From NCBI GenBank assembly GCA_902797495.1, contig CADBTH010000090.1:1-5694 (forward strand): a stretch of 5,694 nt of DNA, read 5' to 3'. This document shows, piece by piece, positions 5,689 to 5,694 of this stretch. Under the pieces are notes generated by a model. That model had not been told where the DNA came from, did not search any database, and saw only the letters and a list, made by a program, of their open reading frames with translations. The DNA is from an uncultured Ruminococcus sp. Its GTDB lineage: Bacteria > Bacillota > Clostridia > Oscillospirales > CAG-272. How positions within the stretch are numbered: the first letter of the stretch is position 1; every line of letters starts with the position of its first letter. The position numbers and the translations under genes are program-made.

Positions 5689-5694
5689 AATTTA

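Overview
The window looks like part of a genome from an anaerobic Gram-positive bacterium of the Clostridia, probably a Ruminococcus-like gut or rumen fibre degrader. This is inferred from a type I dockerin on a secreted calcium-rich beta-helix protein, strong GGAGG ribosome sites, a lipoprotein transglutaminase of a kind common in Clostridia, and an Rhs/YD-repeat protein with the Clostridia-style core ending NLFAYCNNN. No marker gene fixes the species.

Layout: two plus-strand genes converge on two minus-strand genes. (1) Positions 1-736 are the 3' end of an Rhs-family polymorphic toxin gene, whose 5' part lies outside the window. The last conserved core segment is followed by a variable tail with a charged helix and a long Gly/Ala/Val-rich hydrophobic stretch. 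(2) Positions 749-1102, only 12 bp downstream, encode a small membrane protein with a CxxC knuckle and two predicted transmembrane helices, the best candidate for the cognate immunity protein. (3) Positions 1075-1307 hold four copies of a roughly 27-bp REP-like palindromic repeat, a 14-bp-stem hairpin and a 13-bp-stem GC-rich terminator. The first repeat copy supplies the last codons and stop of the small membrane gene. (4) Positions 1328-2512 (minus) encode a secreted lipoprotein with a complete transglutaminase-like Cys-His-Asp triad. (5) Positions 2513-2614 hold its promoter and, directly abutting it, a 16-bp-stem terminator for the gene upstream. (6) Positions 2615-5641 (minus) encode a 1008-residue secreted protein: signal peptide, Cthe_2159-like (PF14262-type) beta-helix, two copies of an unrecognised beta-rich module alternating with Cys/His knuckles, and a C-terminal dockerin.

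The two halves differ in base composition: a sampled 60-bp stretch of the toxin tail is about 35% GC and one of the transglutaminase gene about 63% GC. This fits a toxin tail and immunity module acquired horizontally next to resident surface-protein genes. The dockerin protein probably joins a cell-surface or cellulosome-like complex that handles acidic polysaccharide. The transglutaminase lipoprotein follows it on the same strand but has its own promoter, so a shared function is not shown. The most novel candidates are the Rhs tail with its putative membrane immunity partner, and the repeat that has become the end of a gene.
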